DNA from: Thermoleophilum album
GTDB taxonomy: Bacteria; Actinomycetota; Thermoleophilia; Solirubrobacterales; Thermoleophilaceae
Direction of reading: 5' to 3'
Length of the DNA: 64,000 nt
Assembly (NCBI RefSeq): GCF_028867705.1
Contig: NZ_CP066171.1
Span: 1,178,001-1,242,000, forward strand
Shown: one piece after another, positions 42,878 to 50,978 of the stretch
How positions within the stretch are numbered: position 1 is the first letter of the stretch
Layout of the letters: each line of letters starts with the position of its first letter
Notes under the pieces: model-generated
Seen by the model: only the letters and a program-made list of their open reading frames with translations
Databases searched by the model: none
What the model was told of the DNA's origin: nothing
Program-made: the position numbers and the translations under genes

Positions 42878-45499
42878 TCAACGCAACCGCTGCTCGATCG
42901 CCGCGGCCGCCTGCTCGAGCGCCTCGCCGACGCGCTCGACGTGACGGCCTCCGGCCTGGGCGAGCGTCGGGCGTCCGCCACCGCCCCCGCCGATCACCGC
43001 CGCGGCGACGCGGACAAGCTCGTCGGCGCGCAGATCGCTCTCGGCAAGCTCGGGAGCGACAGTCGCCACCAGGTGAGCACGCTCGCCCGCGCCCGCCCCG
43101 AGCAGCACGACCGCCCGGCCCAGCTTCTGACGCACCTTGTCGGCTAGATCGACAAGCTCGCGGGGCTCGACTCCCGCCACAGCCTCCACCACGACCGCGG
43201 CGTCGCCGACCTGTCGCGCCCGTGCGACGAGATCCTCGGCGCGCACCTGCCCGTCGCCCGCTTGGCGGCGCTTGCGCGCCTCCTTGAGCTCGCGCTGGAG
43301 ACGCTCCACCGCCGGAACGATCTCGTGCTCGGGCACGCGCAACAGTGCGGCGAGCTCGGCCAGCGCGGCGCTGCGCCGGGCAAACAGCTCGGCGGCCCCC
43401 GGCCCGGTCACGGCCTCGATGCGGCGCACGTTGCTCGCGCTCGAAGTCTCGGTTTCGATATCGAACAGACCGATCTCGGCGCTGGACGCCACGTGCGTGC
43501 CGCCGCACAGCTCGCGCGACACATCGTCGATCTCGACGACGCGCACCCAATCGCCGTACTTCTCGCCGAACAGTGCGATCGCGCCGAGACGATCGGCCTC
43601 GGCCCGGGTCGTTTCGAACGCTCGCACCGGCAGCGAGGCGCCGATCCACTTGTTGACGAGCGCCTGGATCTCGTCGACCGCGTCCCGCCCGAGGCGCTGG
43701 CCGTGGGTGAAATCGAAGCGCAGTTTGTCGGGCCCGACGTACGAGCCTGCCTGGCGGACGTGGGCGCCGAGCGTGCGTCGCAGCGCGGCGTGGAGCAGGT
43801 GCGTCGCGGTGTGGTTGCGCATCGTCCGGCGGCGTCGTTCGACGTCGACGCTCGCACGAACCTCGGCGCCGACCGGGGGCGGCTCGCCCTCCTCCAGTTC
43901 GCACACGAGCACCTGGTCGTCGGGCAGACGCACAGCGTCGACGACCCTCGCTCTCCCCCACTCGCCGGCGAGCGTGCCGGTGTCGGACACCTGGCCACCA
44001 CCTTCGGGATAGAACGGACTCTCGGCGAGTTTGACGAGCAGCAGCCCGTCGTCGCGGCCGACGGCCTGGACGGTGGTGTTGGCCGCCAGCTGCTCGTAAC
44101 CGACGAAGCGGGTCGCGCTCGCTGCCTGGCGTGCCACCTCGCTCGCGCGCTCGCGCCGCGCCGCGCTCTGGCCGGCCCGCCCCGCGCCACGGCGCGCGAC
44201 GCTACGCGCTTCCTCCATCAAGCGGCGCACCGCACCTTCGTCGACGGCAAGCCCCTCCTCGGCCAAGAGCTCGCGCGCCATCTCGAACGGGAAGCCGTAG
44301 GTGTCGTGCAGCCGGAAGGCATCTTCCGCCGCCACCTCGCTCCGCCCCTCGGCGCGGGCGCGCTCGACGAGCTCGGCAAGGAGCTCGCGCCCCTGCTCGA
44401 TCGTGCGCGAGAAGTTGCTTTCTTCGTCGCGCGCCCAGCGCAACACCGTCTCGCGCTCTTCGCGCAAGTACGGCCAGGCGCCGGCCATCAGCTCGATCAC
44501 GCGCCCGTAGAGGCGCTCGAGCACGGGCTCTTCGATCCCCAGCACGCGTGCCTGCAGGATCGTGCGGCGCATGATCCGTCGCAGCACGTAGCCCCGCTCC
44601 TCGTTCGACGGGACGACGCCGTCGGCGAGCAGGAAGGTGGCGCCCCGACCGTGATCGGCGAGGATGCGCAAAGCGCGCGTCACCTTGAAGCTCTCGCCGT
44701 AGCGGCGTCCCGACAGCTCCTCGCCGAGCTCGATGAGCGGCCGGAAAAGCTCGGTCTCGAAGACCGACGGCACTCCCTGGAGCAGCGCCGCCAGCCGCTC
44801 AAGGCCGGCGCCTGTATCGATGTTCTTCTGGGGCAGCTCGTCGAGGCGGTCGCCCTCGCGCAGCTCGTACTGCATGAAGACGAGGTTCCAGAACTCGAGG
44901 AAACGATCGGTGTCGTCGCCCGGACGCTCGCTGTCCGCGCCGTAGTCGGGGCCGCGGTCGAGGTACAGCTCGGAGCACGGGCCGCAAGGCCCTGTCGGAC
45001 CTGCTTGCCAGAAGTTGTCGTCGCGACCAAGGCGCACAATGCGCTCTTCGGGCACACCGACAGCGCGCCAGTACTCGATCGCCTCCTCGTCGGGGCCGAG
45101 ACCGAGCGCCTCGTCACCGCCAAAGACAGTGATCCAGATGCGCTCGGGATCGAACCCGAAACCCTCGGTTGACAGTTCGAAAGCGAACTCGATCGCCTCG
45201 CGCTTGAAGTAGTCGCCGATCGAGAAGTTGCCGAGCATCTCGAAGAACGTCAGGTGGCGCGCGGTACGCCCGACGTTTTCGATGTCGGTCGTGCGGAAAC
45301 AGCGCTGGCAAGAGGTGAGCCTTGGCGCGGGCGGCTTCTCCTCTCCGCGGAAGTAGGGCTTGAGCGGCTGCATCCCCGCGGTGGTGAGCAGTACCGAGGG
45401 GTCGTAAACCGACGGCACGAGCGACGCCGACGCGAGTCGTTTGTGGCCGCGCGCCTCGAAGAAGCTCAGGAACCTCTCGCGAATCTCCTCGGCCTGCAT
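42878..45499 (-). CDS. alaS: Alanyl-tRNA synthetase
   Basis: 873 residues, full length. Class II catalytic core at the N-terminus (EIRERFLSFFEARGHKRLASASLVPS, TTAGMQPLKPYFRGEEKPPAPRLTSCQRCFRTTDIENVGRTARHLTFFEMLGNFSIGDYFK), the AGPTGPCGPCSELYLDRG loop, the editing domain with HTATHLLHAAL and ELCGGTHVASSAEIG, and the C-Ala domain (GGGGGGRPTLAQAGG). The ATG stands 7 nt behind a TAGACT box, so it probably heads the alaS-ruvX-mltG-aroE unit as a leaderless mRNA. Confidence 0.98.
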   Translation of the reverse strand: MQAEEIRERFLSFFEARGHKRLASASLVPSVYDPSVLLTTAGMQPLKPYFRGEEKPPAPRLTSCQRCFRTTDIENVGRTARHLTFFEMLGNFSIGDYFKREAIEFAFELSTEGFGFDPERIWITVFGGDEALGLGPDEEAIEYWRAVGVPEERIVRLGRDDNFWQAGPTGPCGPCSELYLDRGPDYGADSERPGDDTDRFLEFWNLVFMQYELREGDRLDELPQKNIDTGAGLERLAALLQGVPSVFETELFRPLIELGEELSGRRYGESFKVTRALRILADHGRGATFLLADGVVPSNEERGYVLRRIMRRTILQARVLGIEEPVLERLYGRVIELMAGAWPYLREERETVLRWARDEESNFSRTIEQGRELLAELVERARAEGRSEVAAEDAFRLHDTYGFPFEMARELLAEEGLAVDEGAVRRLMEEARSVARRGAGRAGQSAARRERASEVARQAASATRFVGYEQLAANTTVQAVGRDDGLLLVKLAESPFYPEGGGQVSDTGTLAGEWGRARVVDAVRLPDDQVLVCELEEGEPPPVGAEVRASVDVERRRRTMRNHTATHLLHAALRRTLGAHVRQAGSYVGPDKLRFDFTHGQRLGRDAVDEIQALVNKWIGASLPVRAFETTRAEADRLGAIALFGEKYGDWVRVVEIDDVSRELCGGTHVASSAEIGLFDIETETSSASNVRRIEAVTGPGAAELFARRSAALAELAALLRVPEHEIVPAVERLQRELKEARKRRQAGDGQVRAEDLVARARQVGDAAVVVEAVAGVEPRELVDLADKVRQKLGRAVVLLGAGAGERAHLVATVAPELAESDLRADELVRVAAAVIGGGGGGRPTLAQAGGRHVERVGEALEQAAAAIEQRLR

Positions 45500-45506
45500 C
45501 GGCCGC

Positions 45507-45512
45507 AGTCTA
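45507..45512 (-). promoter_or_regulatory. Putative leaderless -10 box of alaS
   Basis: TAGACT on the minus strand, 7 nt (GCGGCCG) and then the alaS ATG. Hexamer and spacing equal those of pyrG. No ribosome site is visible. Confidence 0.5.
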
Positions 45513-45614
45513 TGCGCGCTCGCAAGGAAAACTGCGCCCGCGCGGAGCGGTTCCCTGCGCAGAAGCTACAGCCTTCCTGCGCAGCGCTCGCCGCCCCCGG
45601 CCACCGGCCCGACG

Positions 45615-46379
45615 ATGACAGCCATGACCTCTGCGCAGACGAGCGCCAGTCTCGGCGCACTTCGGGGACAGTCGCGGTGGCGGGCGGCGCGGCCGTTCTG
45701 GCGCTCGCTTCGCCGGCGCAACTCTCTCGGATCGCGCGGGCGGGCACGGGCGGTCGTTAGCGCTCGTTCGCAGCGCAGCCCTGACCCCGGCGACGCCAGC
45801 CCGCTCTCGCCTGAAGCGCGCAAGAGCGCGGTCCTTCTGACAAGACTGCTGGCCAGCGAACACGCTTACACCGCGATCCACTCGAGCGCGGTCGTGGCAC
45901 TGGCCGAGGCGGTGGCGGTCGAGCTCGGGCTCGACAGCGCGACGCGCGAGCGCGTCGCGATCGCGGCGCTGCTCCACGACGTTGGCAAGGTCGTAATCCC
46001 GACCGAGATCCTCGACAAGCCCGCACCCCTTTCGGCAGCCGAACTCGCGCTGATCGAACGGCACACTCTCACCGGCGCGGCGATCATCGAACGAGCCCAC
46101 CCCGAGCTGCGACCGGTGGCGGCGATCGTCGCCGCGAGCCACGAGCGCTGGGACGGAAGCGGCTATCCGCGCCGGTTACGCGGCGAGGAGATACCGCTCG
46201 AGGCGCGGATCGTTTTCGCCTGCGACGCCTACGACGCGATGACGAGCACGCGTGCCTACCGTCGCCCGCTGCGAGCAGCGGAGGCGCTGCGCGAGATCGA
46301 GCGCCACGCCGGCAGCCAGTTCGATCCGCGGGTCGCGGCCGCGTTGGTGGCGGTCGTCGAGCGGTCACGCGGCCTTTAA
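45615..46379 (+). CDS. HD-GYP domain protein
   Basis: 254 residues from ATG 45615 (ATG 45624 is also possible). A basic, disordered N-terminus (about 1-70) precedes a single HD-GYP domain: HSSAVVALAEAVAVELGL, LLHDVGKVVIPTEILDKPAPLS, ERHTLTGAAIIER, SHERWDGSGYPRRLRGEEIPLEARIVFACDAYDAMTSTRAYRRP. Many HD-GYP proteins hydrolyse cyclic di-GMP; the HD pair and the GYP sequence are intact. There is no receiver or sensor domain. Divergent from alaS with 115 bp between, and convergent with the lipoprotein gene. Confidence 0.9.
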   Translation: MTAMTSAQTSASLGALRGQSRWRAARPFWRSLRRRNSLGSRGRARAVVSARSQRSPDPGDASPLSPEARKSAVLLTRLLASEHAYTAIHSSAVVALAEAVAVELGLDSATRERVAIAALLHDVGKVVIPTEILDKPAPLSAAELALIERHTLTGAAIIERAHPELRPVAAIVAASHERWDGSGYPRRLRGEEIPLEARIVFACDAYDAMTSTRAYRRPLRAAEALREIERHAGSQFDPRVAAALVAVVERSRGL

Positions 46380-46429
46380 GACAAGGACGCCGAGCGGGCA
46401 TCCGCGCCGGTAGACAGGGCGGCGCTCGC

Positions 46430-48001
46430 TCAGCGCAAGCAGAGCCGCGCGAGGTCGACGCCGTCGAGCGGATCCAGCGCCAGGCAGCTGGCGGTGTCGA
46501 TGCGCTGCGAGAGGAGCAGCGGCCGCCGCACCGCCCCAAGCGGAACCAGCCAGCCCTCCTCTACCGCGCGGTCGACAAGCCGCTGCCAATCTTCCTCGGA
46601 GCCACCGTGCCGCCGCAGGCGCGCGAGCTCGCGCCGGGTCGCGCGGTCGACCGTCGGCAGCTCGCGAAGCAAGTAGTACGGGTGGGCGACGACAGGCCGC
46701 GCGACAGCGACCGCCGTCTGCAGGCGCGGTGTCCGCCCGGCGAAAAGGCGCCCGAGCACCGGAGCGGGCACTACGCGCAAGCGCGCGTCGAGGCCGAGCC
46801 CGCGCAAGGTCCGTACGTACTCGCGCGCGACGGGCACGATCCGCCAGTCGGCTGCGGCCGCCACCGTGACCCGCGCCGCTGTTACGCCCGCGTCAGCGAG
46901 CACGCGCTGTGCATCGTCCGGTCGCGGCTCGTCGGCACGCGCGGCCGCGCTGCACGCTGCGTCCCCCCGGTGCCCCAGCACTCCTGCCGGCAACAGATCG
47001 CAGCTCGCGTCGACGAAACCGAGCGCCAGACGCAACAGCTTGTCGTAGTCGAGCGCAGCGGCGATCGCGCGCCGCACCCGGCGGTCCCCGAACGGCCAGG
47101 AGCGCGGGTCGAGGAAGATGTAGGCGATCGCGCCGGTTTGCACGTCGCGGTAGCGACCGGAATAAGTCGAGCGCAGGATCGGCAAGCGGCCGCGAGCAGG
47201 CACCGCGCTCGCGAGATCGACACGGTTGCGCAGCGCGAGCGAGACCGGATCGCCGGTGACGGTCACCGTCTCGATCCGGTCAAGGAACGCGGGTCCGAAA
47301 CCGGGAACACGCATCCCGTGCCGGCGCACGAGAACCGCGCCCGCGCGCGGCCCCACCCCAGTGAAGCGCACACGGTACGGGCCGCTCGCCGGCGGCGCGC
47401 CGCGGGCGAGCGGCGCAAGCGGCGTGGTCGCGGGCACCACCCCGCTCCACGGCTCGGCGAGCGCCCACGGCAAAGTTGCGTCCGGCCGCGCGAGGTGGAT
47501 CTCGAGCAGGCGCCCCTTGTCGCGAGACACGAGACCCGCCATACGTTCGGCACGGCCACTAGCCACCGACCGCCAGCCGCGAATAGCCGCGAATGCGCGA
47601 GCGCGCCCGCCCCCGCCGCGCACGATCCGCGCGATCGTGCGCGCCACGTCGGCCGCGCGCAGCGGCCGCCCGTCCGAGAAGCGCACACCGTCACGCAGGC
47701 GCACCACGAGGACCCGGCCGCCCGCGCGCGACTCGGGCAGCCCCGCCGCGAGCGCCGGCGCGAGCCGCACGCGGCCGCCCTGCCCCACTTTCCGCCGGTA
47801 GAGCGTCGCGTAGGCGCCCCGCACCAGCGCGATCTCGGTCGGTGTCCTGGCGCGCGCCGGGTCGAGCACGCGGAGCGGTGCGGTGACCGCCACCTCCACG
47901 GAGCCGCCGCGCAGGGCGCTGCCCCGGCGCCCGTCCGCCCCGGCACACCCGCTAGCGGCGACGGCGACGACCGCCGCGAGCACAGCCAACGGCCGCCTCA
48001 T
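46430..48001 (-). CDS. Peptide/solute-binding lipoprotein of ABC transporters (SBP family 5)
   Basis: 523 residues from ATG 48001. A lipoprotein signal peptide ends in AASGC (C19). The body follows the oligopeptide-binding family: VTAPLRVLDPARARTPTEIALVRGAYATLYRR, LRDGVRFSDGRPLRAADVARTI, the YIFLDPRSWPFGDRRVRRAIAAALDYDKLL segment, and ASCDLLPAGVLGH. No permease or ATPase gene adjoins. The gene begins 15 bp after the sigma-factor gene (a GTG at 48013 would leave 3 bp), so the two are cotranscribed. Whether it feeds a transporter elsewhere or acts as a sensor is open. Confidence 0.88.
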   Translation of the reverse strand: MRRPLAVLAAVVAVAASGCAGADGRRGSALRGGSVEVAVTAPLRVLDPARARTPTEIALVRGAYATLYRRKVGQGGRVRLAPALAAGLPESRAGGRVLVVRLRDGVRFSDGRPLRAADVARTIARIVRGGGGRARAFAAIRGWRSVASGRAERMAGLVSRDKGRLLEIHLARPDATLPWALAEPWSGVVPATTPLAPLARGAPPASGPYRVRFTGVGPRAGAVLVRRHGMRVPGFGPAFLDRIETVTVTGDPVSLALRNRVDLASAVPARGRLPILRSTYSGRYRDVQTGAIAYIFLDPRSWPFGDRRVRRAIAAALDYDKLLRLALGFVDASCDLLPAGVLGHRGDAACSAAARADEPRPDDAQRVLADAGVTAARVTVAAAADWRIVPVAREYVRTLRGLGLDARLRVVPAPVLGRLFAGRTPRLQTAVAVARPVVAHPYYLLRELPTVDRATRRELARLRRHGGSEEDWQRLVDRAVEEGWLVPLGAVRRPLLLSQRIDTASCLALDPLDGVDLARLCLR

Positions 48002-48016
48002 GCAGCCGGCCACCGG

Positions 48017-48748
48017 TCAGCCGATCTCCTCGCGCAACACCTGGAGAGCGCGCCTGATGAGCCGCGACACGTGCATCTGCGAAAGTCCTACACGACGCGC
48101 GATCTCGGCCTGCGAGAAACCGAGCGTGAAGCGCATGTGCAGAATCTCGCGCTCGCGGCGCGGCAGCTGCTTGAGCGCCGGGGCGAGCGTCGCGCGTAGC
48201 TCGGAGCGCGCATACCCGGGCTCCTCGCCGCCTAGCGCCGCCAGAGCATCGGTCTCCTCCTCGTCCCCGCCGCCCTGGTCGAGCGAAGCCGGTGTGTACG
48301 CCGAGCCGAGCTCGAGCGCTTCGATCACCTCTTCGACGCTCGTTCCCAGCTCGCGCGCGAGCTCGCTCGCGCTCGGCGAGCGCCCGAGCTCGGCGCCGAG
48401 ACGATCGACCGCGGCGACGACCGCCGCATGTAGCTCCTGCAAGGCGCGCGGAACGCGCACCGCCCAGCCGCGGTCACGGAAGTGGCGGCGGATCTCGCCG
48501 AGGACTGTCGGTGTCGCGAACGTGGCGAGCGAGACGCCGCGCGAGAGGTCGAAACGGTCGATCGCTTTGATCAAGCCGATCGCGCCGACCTGTTCGATGT
48601 CCTCGACCGGTTCGCCGCGCCCCGCGTAGCGACGCGCAAGGGCGCGCACGAGCGGCAGATGGCGCTCGATCAGGAGCTCTCGGGCCCGCCGGTCGCCGTG
48701 CTCGTGGTACCGGCGCAGAAGCTCGCGGTCCACGGCACCGGCTGCCAT
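48017..48748 (-). CDS. RNA polymerase sigma factor, SigB/SigF/WhiG-like group
   Basis: 243 residues with regions 2, 3 and 4: LVRALARRYAGRGEPVEDIEQVGAIGLIKAIDRFDLSRGVSLATFATPTVLGEIRRHFRDRGWAVRVPRALQEL (region 2), LGRSPSASELARELGTSVEEVIEALELGSAYTPASLD (region 3), and LPRREREILHMRFTLGFSQAEIARRVGLSQMHVSRLIRRALQVL (region 4). No region 1.1. This is the group for stress, sporulation or motility genes. A ribosome site (GGGAGG) lies inside the end of the preceding anti-sigma-like gene, 3 bp away, so the pair is coupled. Confidence 0.94.
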   Translation of the reverse strand: MAAGAVDRELLRRYHEHGDRRARELLIERHLPLVRALARRYAGRGEPVEDIEQVGAIGLIKAIDRFDLSRGVSLATFATPTVLGEIRRHFRDRGWAVRVPRALQELHAAVVAAVDRLGAELGRSPSASELARELGTSVEEVIEALELGSAYTPASLDQGGGDEEETDALAALGGEEPGYARSELRATLAPALKQLPRREREILHMRFTLGFSQAEIARRVGLSQMHVSRLIRRALQVLREEIG

Positions 48749-48750
48749 CG

Positions 48751-49215
48751 CTAAACCTCCCTGCGCTCCAGCTTCTCCAGACGCAACGACAGCGCCGAGC
48801 CGCGCGTCTCGACAGCGAACACGTCGACGACGGCGGCAACGATCGTGCGCAGCGACGGCAAAGCCTCCCTGCCAGCGGTACGCGGATCCCGAACACTCCC
48901 CTGCTCGCCCGCCGTGCTCTCGGGCGCCGCGAAAAGCTCGCGCAACGTCGCCGGCAGACCGTCGACCGTAGCTCCGACACGCCCGGGTTCGAGGTCGAAC
49001 GCGACGCGTACCGGCAACGCGGGATCGCAGGCGGCGAGGATCGTTTCGAGCGCTAGCTGGAGGTCGTCGGCGGCGGCGAGCGTCAATTCCGCGCGCGCTG
49101 CAAGGGCGGCGACGAGCATGCGCAGCAACGGGTCGTCGTCGAACCCGAAAGTCGACTCGAGCACCACACGCTCACCGGCTTGCGGCGCGCCGATCCCACC
49201 TGCCTGCTCGCTCAC
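48751..49215 (-). CDS. Degenerate RsbW-like anti-sigma protein
   Basis: 154 residues from GTG 49215. The first half has the start of a GHKL anti-sigma fold (DDPLLRMLVAALAARAELTLAAADDLQLALETILAACDPALPVRVAFDLEPGRVGATVDGL), but the N-box residues and the DxGxG and GxGL boxes of ATP-binding kinases are missing. The last part (LPSLRTIVAAVVDVFAVETRGSALSLRLEKL) resembles the terminal strands of that fold. Position directly before the sigma gene supports a sigma-controlling role without kinase activity; this is inference. Confidence 0.72.
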   Translation of the reverse strand: MSEQAGGIGAPQAGERVVLESTFGFDDDPLLRMLVAALAARAELTLAAADDLQLALETILAACDPALPVRVAFDLEPGRVGATVDGLPATLRELFAAPESTAGEQGSVRDPRTAGREALPSLRTIVAAVVDVFAVETRGSALSLRLEKLERREV

Positions 49216-49219
49216 CGCT

Positions 49220-50683
49220 TCACCGCTCCCAACCGGCGATCGTCGCCGCGCCGAGCACGAACTCCCCTGTCGCGTCGAGGAGGCAAGCGGTCTGACCGGG
49301 CGCGGGGGCGGGTGCTGGCTCGGCGAGCTCGATCGAGAAACCGTCGCCAGAGCGAACGAGGCGGGCGGAAAGCGGTCGCTGGCGGTAGCGCAACTGGACC
49401 TTGCCGACCCGGTCGGCATCGCGGTGCAACACGAGGTCTTCGGCGAGCGCCACACGGCGGGCGAGCAGCTCCTCGCGCCCGCCGACGACGACGCGGTTGT
49501 GGCGCGCATCCTTGGCCAGGACGTACAGCGGCTCGCCAGCCGCGAGCCCAAGACCGCGCCGCTGACCGACCGTGTACAGCTGGTGGCCTTCGTGCTCGCC
49601 GACGACGCGGCCCGCGCTGTCGACGATCTCGCCGCGACGGATGTTGCTGGCGGCATGGCGGCGCAGGAAACGGCGGGTGCCGAGCCCGGCCACGAAGCAG
49701 AGGTCCTGGCTCTCGCGCCGTTCGGCGACCGGCAGCTGCGCGCGGCGGGCGATCTCGCGCACCTCGCGCTTGCTACGCGTGCCGAGCGGGAACGACAGCC
49801 GCTCGAGCAGCTGCGGGCTAAGGCGCGCAAGCATGTACACCTGATCCTTGCCGCTGTCGCACGCGCGCCGCAAAAGCACCCCCTCGCCGTCATCCTCGAC
49901 GCGGGCGTAGTGACCGGTCAAGAGCTTCGCCGCACCGAGGGTGTCGGCAGCGGCGAGCAGAGCGTCGAAGCGCACCTGCCCGTTGCACACGATGCACGGG
50001 TTGGGAGTGCGACCGGCGTCGTGCTCGCGCAGGAACGGTTCGACGACACCGGCGCGGAAGCGCTCGCGCAGATCGAGCGTGAAGTGCGGCAGGCCGAGCC
50101 GGTGGGCGAGGCCGCGCGCGGTCAGAACGGCCTGCGGCGAACAGCAGCTGCGCTCGGGATCGGTGTCGGGGTGCGACCAAAGCTCGAGCGTCACAGCGAC
50201 GACCTCGCGCCCCTCCTGCGCGGCGAGCCAAGCGGCGACGGCGCTGTCGACCCCGCCGGACAAGGCGACGCACACCCGTCGCGGATCGGGTGCAAGAGGC
50301 GCAGCGCCGTCGGCAACGGCACGCCCGAGCGCGCGGTGCAAAGCATCAGCGGCGAGCACGGCGGCGTGCCACTTGCCCGGCGTCAGGCCGCCGACGTGGG
50401 CGGACACGTCGGCGACGCCGATCCGCCCGGCGGCGAGCACGCTGCGTCCCTCGACGAGCTCGACGACCGCTGCGGCACACGCCCGCGCCGCGCCACAGCC
50501 GTGCGCGTCGAAACCGACCTCGGCCACGACGCCGTTGTCGCAGCGTACGGCGATGCGAACGCTGTCGCCGCAGGGAGCTCCGCCCGCCACACCAGCGTGC
50601 GGCCATTCGGCGAGCGCGCCAGCGCCGCGCCGCGAGCGCAGCAGCTCGTCGAAGCGTTCGCGATCGGCGACCGAGGCTTCCAC
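49220..50683 (-). CDS. mnmA: IscU-like domain fused to tRNA 2-thiouridine synthase MnmA
   Basis: 487 residues from GTG 50683. Residues about 1-125 resemble an IscU/NifU scaffold: APCGD (C38), FDAHGCGAARA (C63) and TPGKWHAAVLAADALHRAL, where the third scaffold cysteine (normally HC) is Ala107. Residues about 135-487 are MnmA, which thiolates U34 of Glu, Gln and Lys tRNAs: PP-loop SGGVDS (142-147), CCSPQAVLTARGLAHRLGLPH, NPCIVCNGQVRF (C230, C233), GHYARV, GKDQVYMLARL, and SQDLCFVAG (catalytic Cys329). GTG 50683 is preferred because TACCCT lies 8 nt before it; TTG 50692 is the longer option. Anti-sigma and sigma genes follow within 5 bp. Confidence 0.93.
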   Translation of the reverse strand: MEASVADRERFDELLRSRRGAGALAEWPHAGVAGGAPCGDSVRIAVRCDNGVVAEVGFDAHGCGAARACAAAVVELVEGRSVLAAGRIGVADVSAHVGGLTPGKWHAAVLAADALHRALGRAVADGAAPLAPDPRRVCVALSGGVDSAVAAWLAAQEGREVVAVTLELWSHPDTDPERSCCSPQAVLTARGLAHRLGLPHFTLDLRERFRAGVVEPFLREHDAGRTPNPCIVCNGQVRFDALLAAADTLGAAKLLTGHYARVEDDGEGVLLRRACDSGKDQVYMLARLSPQLLERLSFPLGTRSKREVREIARRAQLPVAERRESQDLCFVAGLGTRRFLRRHAASNIRRGEIVDSAGRVVGEHEGHQLYTVGQRRGLGLAAGEPLYVLAKDARHNRVVVGGREELLARRVALAEDLVLHRDADRVGKVQLRYRQRPLSARLVRSGDGFSIELAEPAPAPAPGQTACLLDATGEFVLGAATIAGWER

Positions 50684-50691
50684 AGCGCCCA

Positions 50692-50697
50692 AGGGTA
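50692..50697 (-). promoter_or_regulatory. Putative leaderless -10 box of the mnmA fusion
   Basis: TACCCT on the minus strand is followed by 8 nt and the GTG at 50683. It overlaps the alternative TTG start at 50692, which argues against that start. Confidence 0.4.
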
Positions 50698-50924
50698 GGG
50701 AGACCCCGGGCTGGTCACGTGCGCGCCCCAGCCTGCCGCTGCCGGTGCGGGTGTTGGGCCTTGATCGACACGATTGGGGGCCGCCGCTTCGGCTGCTGAG
50801 CCGTGCGTGGCCTGGCCTCGGCGAGCCGCCCCCAGTACGACCCGTGGTGTTGGCTCAACCGCGCAGTAAGAGGCCGGCTGGCGAACAGGCTAGGGCTGTA
50901 TCGAGGCTACCAGCGGACGGTGCA

Positions 50925-50978
50925 CGATCAACTGCGGCCGCGCGGTCAACTACGACGGAGCGCGATCAGCTGCGGCCG
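50925..50978. repeat. Short direct repeat at the aspS 3' end
   Basis: CGATCAACTGCGGCCG (50925-50940) and CGATCAGCTGCGGCCG (50963-50978) differ at one base and are 38 bp apart. The second copy contains the aspS stop. The rest of the 50693-50965 gap shows no gene or clear hairpin. It may be a trace of local duplication. Confidence 0.4.

Noticed and set aside
43262-45172. 636-residue open frame on the plus strand
   Set aside because: It is antisense to alaS over its entire length and has only low-complexity His/Arg/Glu-rich sequence.
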